Positions 43,245 to 44,633 of a stretch of 44,633 nt of DNA are shown one piece after another. The notes under the pieces were generated by a model that did not search any database, was not told the DNA's origin, and saw only the letters and a program-made list of their open reading frames with translations. This DNA comes from Nostoc punctiforme NIES-2108 (GTDB lineage Bacteria > Cyanobacteriota > Cyanobacteriia > Cyanobacteriales > Nostocaceae). The stretch spans positions 235,042-279,674 of the forward strand of contig LXQE01000085.1 of assembly GCA_003326195.1 (NCBI GenBank). Direction: 5' to 3'. Each line of letters starts with the position of its first letter. Position 1 is the stretch's first letter. Both the position numbers and the translations under genes were made by a program.

Positions 43245-44633
43245 ATGCAAATCATTCAATCTCCACTAGGAAACAATATTCAGCCCCTTGGGGTAATATC
43301 ATCTTTATCTCTTCCTGATAGAATGCTATTGAGAAAACAGTCTTATTCTCTACATTCAGGAAGTAATTTTATTAGTCCCATACAAACTAAGCTACCATTA
43401 GTTAAATCCTCGAAATTTTTATTATCTCCTGAAAATGAACCATCGATACAACCATTAATAGGTTGGGATACTTGGGATAATCAAGATATAAATAGTGATT
43501 TGCCATTACTTGAATATGATTCTTTTGATTCAATAGCTCTACCCGAAAATAGTTATATTAATACTAGTGAAATAGTAAAAGATAGTATTCCAGAGATACT
43601 GCCAAATCGGATTGATAAAAAAACGAGTGATGATACCTCGCAAGAACTAAATATTAAAGATAAATCTAAAACAAAAAAAATAAATAAATCTCAAAAGCCA
43701 CTTGAAAAAAAATCCAAATCCAAATCTAAAAAAGCAGTCAAATCATCTGTGGCTAAGAATAGTGTTCAAAGCGATGTTAATATTAATAGTCATGAAAATA
43801 GCTTATTAACATCAGATGAGCCTCTGCCTGTTGAGGCTAATTTGGAAATACCCACATTGCAACTAGATAATGCTGTCGTTAATAATTCTCTAGTTTTGCC
43901 GTCAGCGCTTACCTCACCCGATCTTGATGATGCATCTACTTTAATCCATCCTTTGGTGAATGATGAAAATACTGTAGTAGAGCATATTGCTGTACCTAAT
44001 TCTGAGTCTTCAGTTGCAAAAAATCCTATTGCAATACAACAAGAAATTGATTCCAGTGTTTCAAGTGAGCCTCTAGCAAGTATACCTGTTCAGTTAACAC
44101 CTACCTCAGCCGATATTGAAGATACACCTAGTTTATTCAGAAACTCTGATAAGAATGAACCGTTAGTAATTTCAGAGTCACAGTCTGCTATGGTGGTTAA
44201 TGTCTCAGATATCTCAGCAAATCTGACTTCACTACAACGTGATAGCTATGTTGAAAGTACTAATAGCGAGTTTACAGAAAGTCAGCCCATTTTAGTACCA
44301 CCTGAGATTGTTGAAACACCAACAATTACCGCTATATCATCAGAAATTGGTGAAACAGCGATCGCACCATTTACAGCTACATCGCCTGAGATTACTGAAA
44401 CACCAACAATTATCGCTACATCGCCTGAGATTGGTGAAGTACCGACAATTACTCCTACGTCCCCTGAAATTGTTGAAACACCAATAATTACTCCTACATC
44501 ATCAGAGATTGGTGAAACTGCGATCACACCACTTACCGCCACATCGCCTGAGATTGTTGAAACACCAGTAGTTAGCGCCATATCATCTGAGATTGGTGAA
44601 ACAGTGATCGCACCACTGACCGCCCCATTATCT
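43245..44633 (+). CDS. Long low-complexity, repeat-bearing protein in the CIS locus (3' end beyond window)
   Basis: An open frame from ATG 43245 runs to the window edge without a stop, at least 463 codons. The N-terminal part (MQIIQSPLGNNIQPLGVISS) is followed by a Lys/Ser-rich stretch (KPLEKKSKSKSKKAVKSS, about residues 150-170) and acidic, Ser/Pro-rich disordered sequence. From about residue 350 come imperfect repeats of 13 residues (TSPEIVETPIITP type) alternating with 15-residue forms (SSEIGETAIAP). No TM or enzyme domain is seen so far. It starts 23 bases after the tube gene in the same direction, so it is probably part of the CIS operon; the function is unknown. Confidence 0.85.
   Translation, partial: MQIIQSPLGNNIQPLGVISSLSLPDRMLLRKQSYSLHSGSNFISPIQTKLPLVKSSKFLLSPENEPSIQPLIGWDTWDNQDINSDLPLLEYDSFDSIALPENSYINTSEIVKDSIPEILPNRIDKKTSDDTSQELNIKDKSKTKKINKSQKPLEKKSKSKSKKAVKSSVAKNSVQSDVNINSHENSLLTSDEPLPVEANLEIPTLQLDNAVVNNSLVLPSALTSPDLDDASTLIHPLVNDENTVVEHIAVPNSESSVAKNPIAIQQEIDSSVSSEPLASIPVQLTPTSADIEDTPSLFRNSDKNEPLVISESQSAMVVNVSDISANLTSLQRDSYVESTNSEFTESQPILVPPEIVETPTITAISSEIGETAIAPFTATSPEITETPTIIATSPEIGEVPTITPTSPEIVETPIITPTSSEIGETAITPLTATSPEIVETPVVSAISSEIGETVIAPLTAPLS

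Overview
The window looks like a chromosomal segment of a filamentous, probably Nostocales-type cyanobacterium. The evidence is many copies of the HIP1 octamer GCGATCGC, a CpcT-type phycobilin lyase, heptanucleotide tandem tracts (STRR type), Nostoc-style dispersed palindromes, an RRM glycine-rich RNA-binding protein, Uma2 proteins and AAA-like/VMAP proteins. No sequence comparison could be run, so every name rests on recognised motifs and context.

Layout. 1-9200: end of an RRM protein gene, an unknown protein, an aldo/keto reductase, a parDE-like and a VapBC-like toxin-antitoxin pair separated by a dispersed palindrome, a Uma2 nuclease, a secreted TPR protein, cpcT, tRNA-Cys(GCA) and an alpha/beta hydrolase. 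9200-13000: hairpin-rich DNA, a small non-autonomous insertion element, a small unknown gene, and a large fusion of cyclic-nucleotide-binding domain, degenerate sigma-54-type AAA+ domain and membrane polyferredoxin. 13000-17400: a mosaic of repeats and duplications holding two intact PPC-domain genes, one broken third copy, a stray copy of the 3' end of cpcT, and two 21-bp tandem arrays inside inverted-repeat-bracketed elements. 17400-23250: a type I secretion cluster (parvulin, ABC exporter with CNB and C39-like domains, HlyD adaptor), with another 21-bp array between exporter and adaptor. 23300-29100: a GH29 alpha-L-fucosidase, two AAA-like (VMAP-associated) proteins and a divergent sigma-70-like factor. 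29600-36300: a minus-strand cluster of two solute-binding lipoproteins, a hybrid histidine kinase and a REC-PAS protein. 36600-39400: a long RTX calcium-binding protein. 39400-41300: mostly non-coding, with a dispersed repeat and an apparent dehydrogenase remnant. 41300-end: the edge of a contractile injection system (CIS) locus, with a tail-tube gene, a small partner gene, a long repeat-rich open gene leaving the window, and a decayed DUF4157 (eCIS-associated) gene on the opposite strand.

How genes may work together. The parvulin, exporter and adaptor form a T1SS whose likely clients are the neighbouring PPC proteins (no Sec signal, Asp/Asn-rich loops) and possibly the RTX protein. The solute-binding proteins have no permease beside them but sit upstream of a membrane hybrid kinase on the same strand, which suggests sensing rather than import. 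The CIS genes overlap by one base, as in an operon.

The most striking non-coding signal is four tandem arrays of unrelated sequence that all have a 21-bp period, alongside at least six heptamer (7-bp) tracts. Also notable are a mobile element with 18-bp terminal inverted repeats and 10-bp target duplications in two copies, and the DUF4157 remnant beside the CIS genes.
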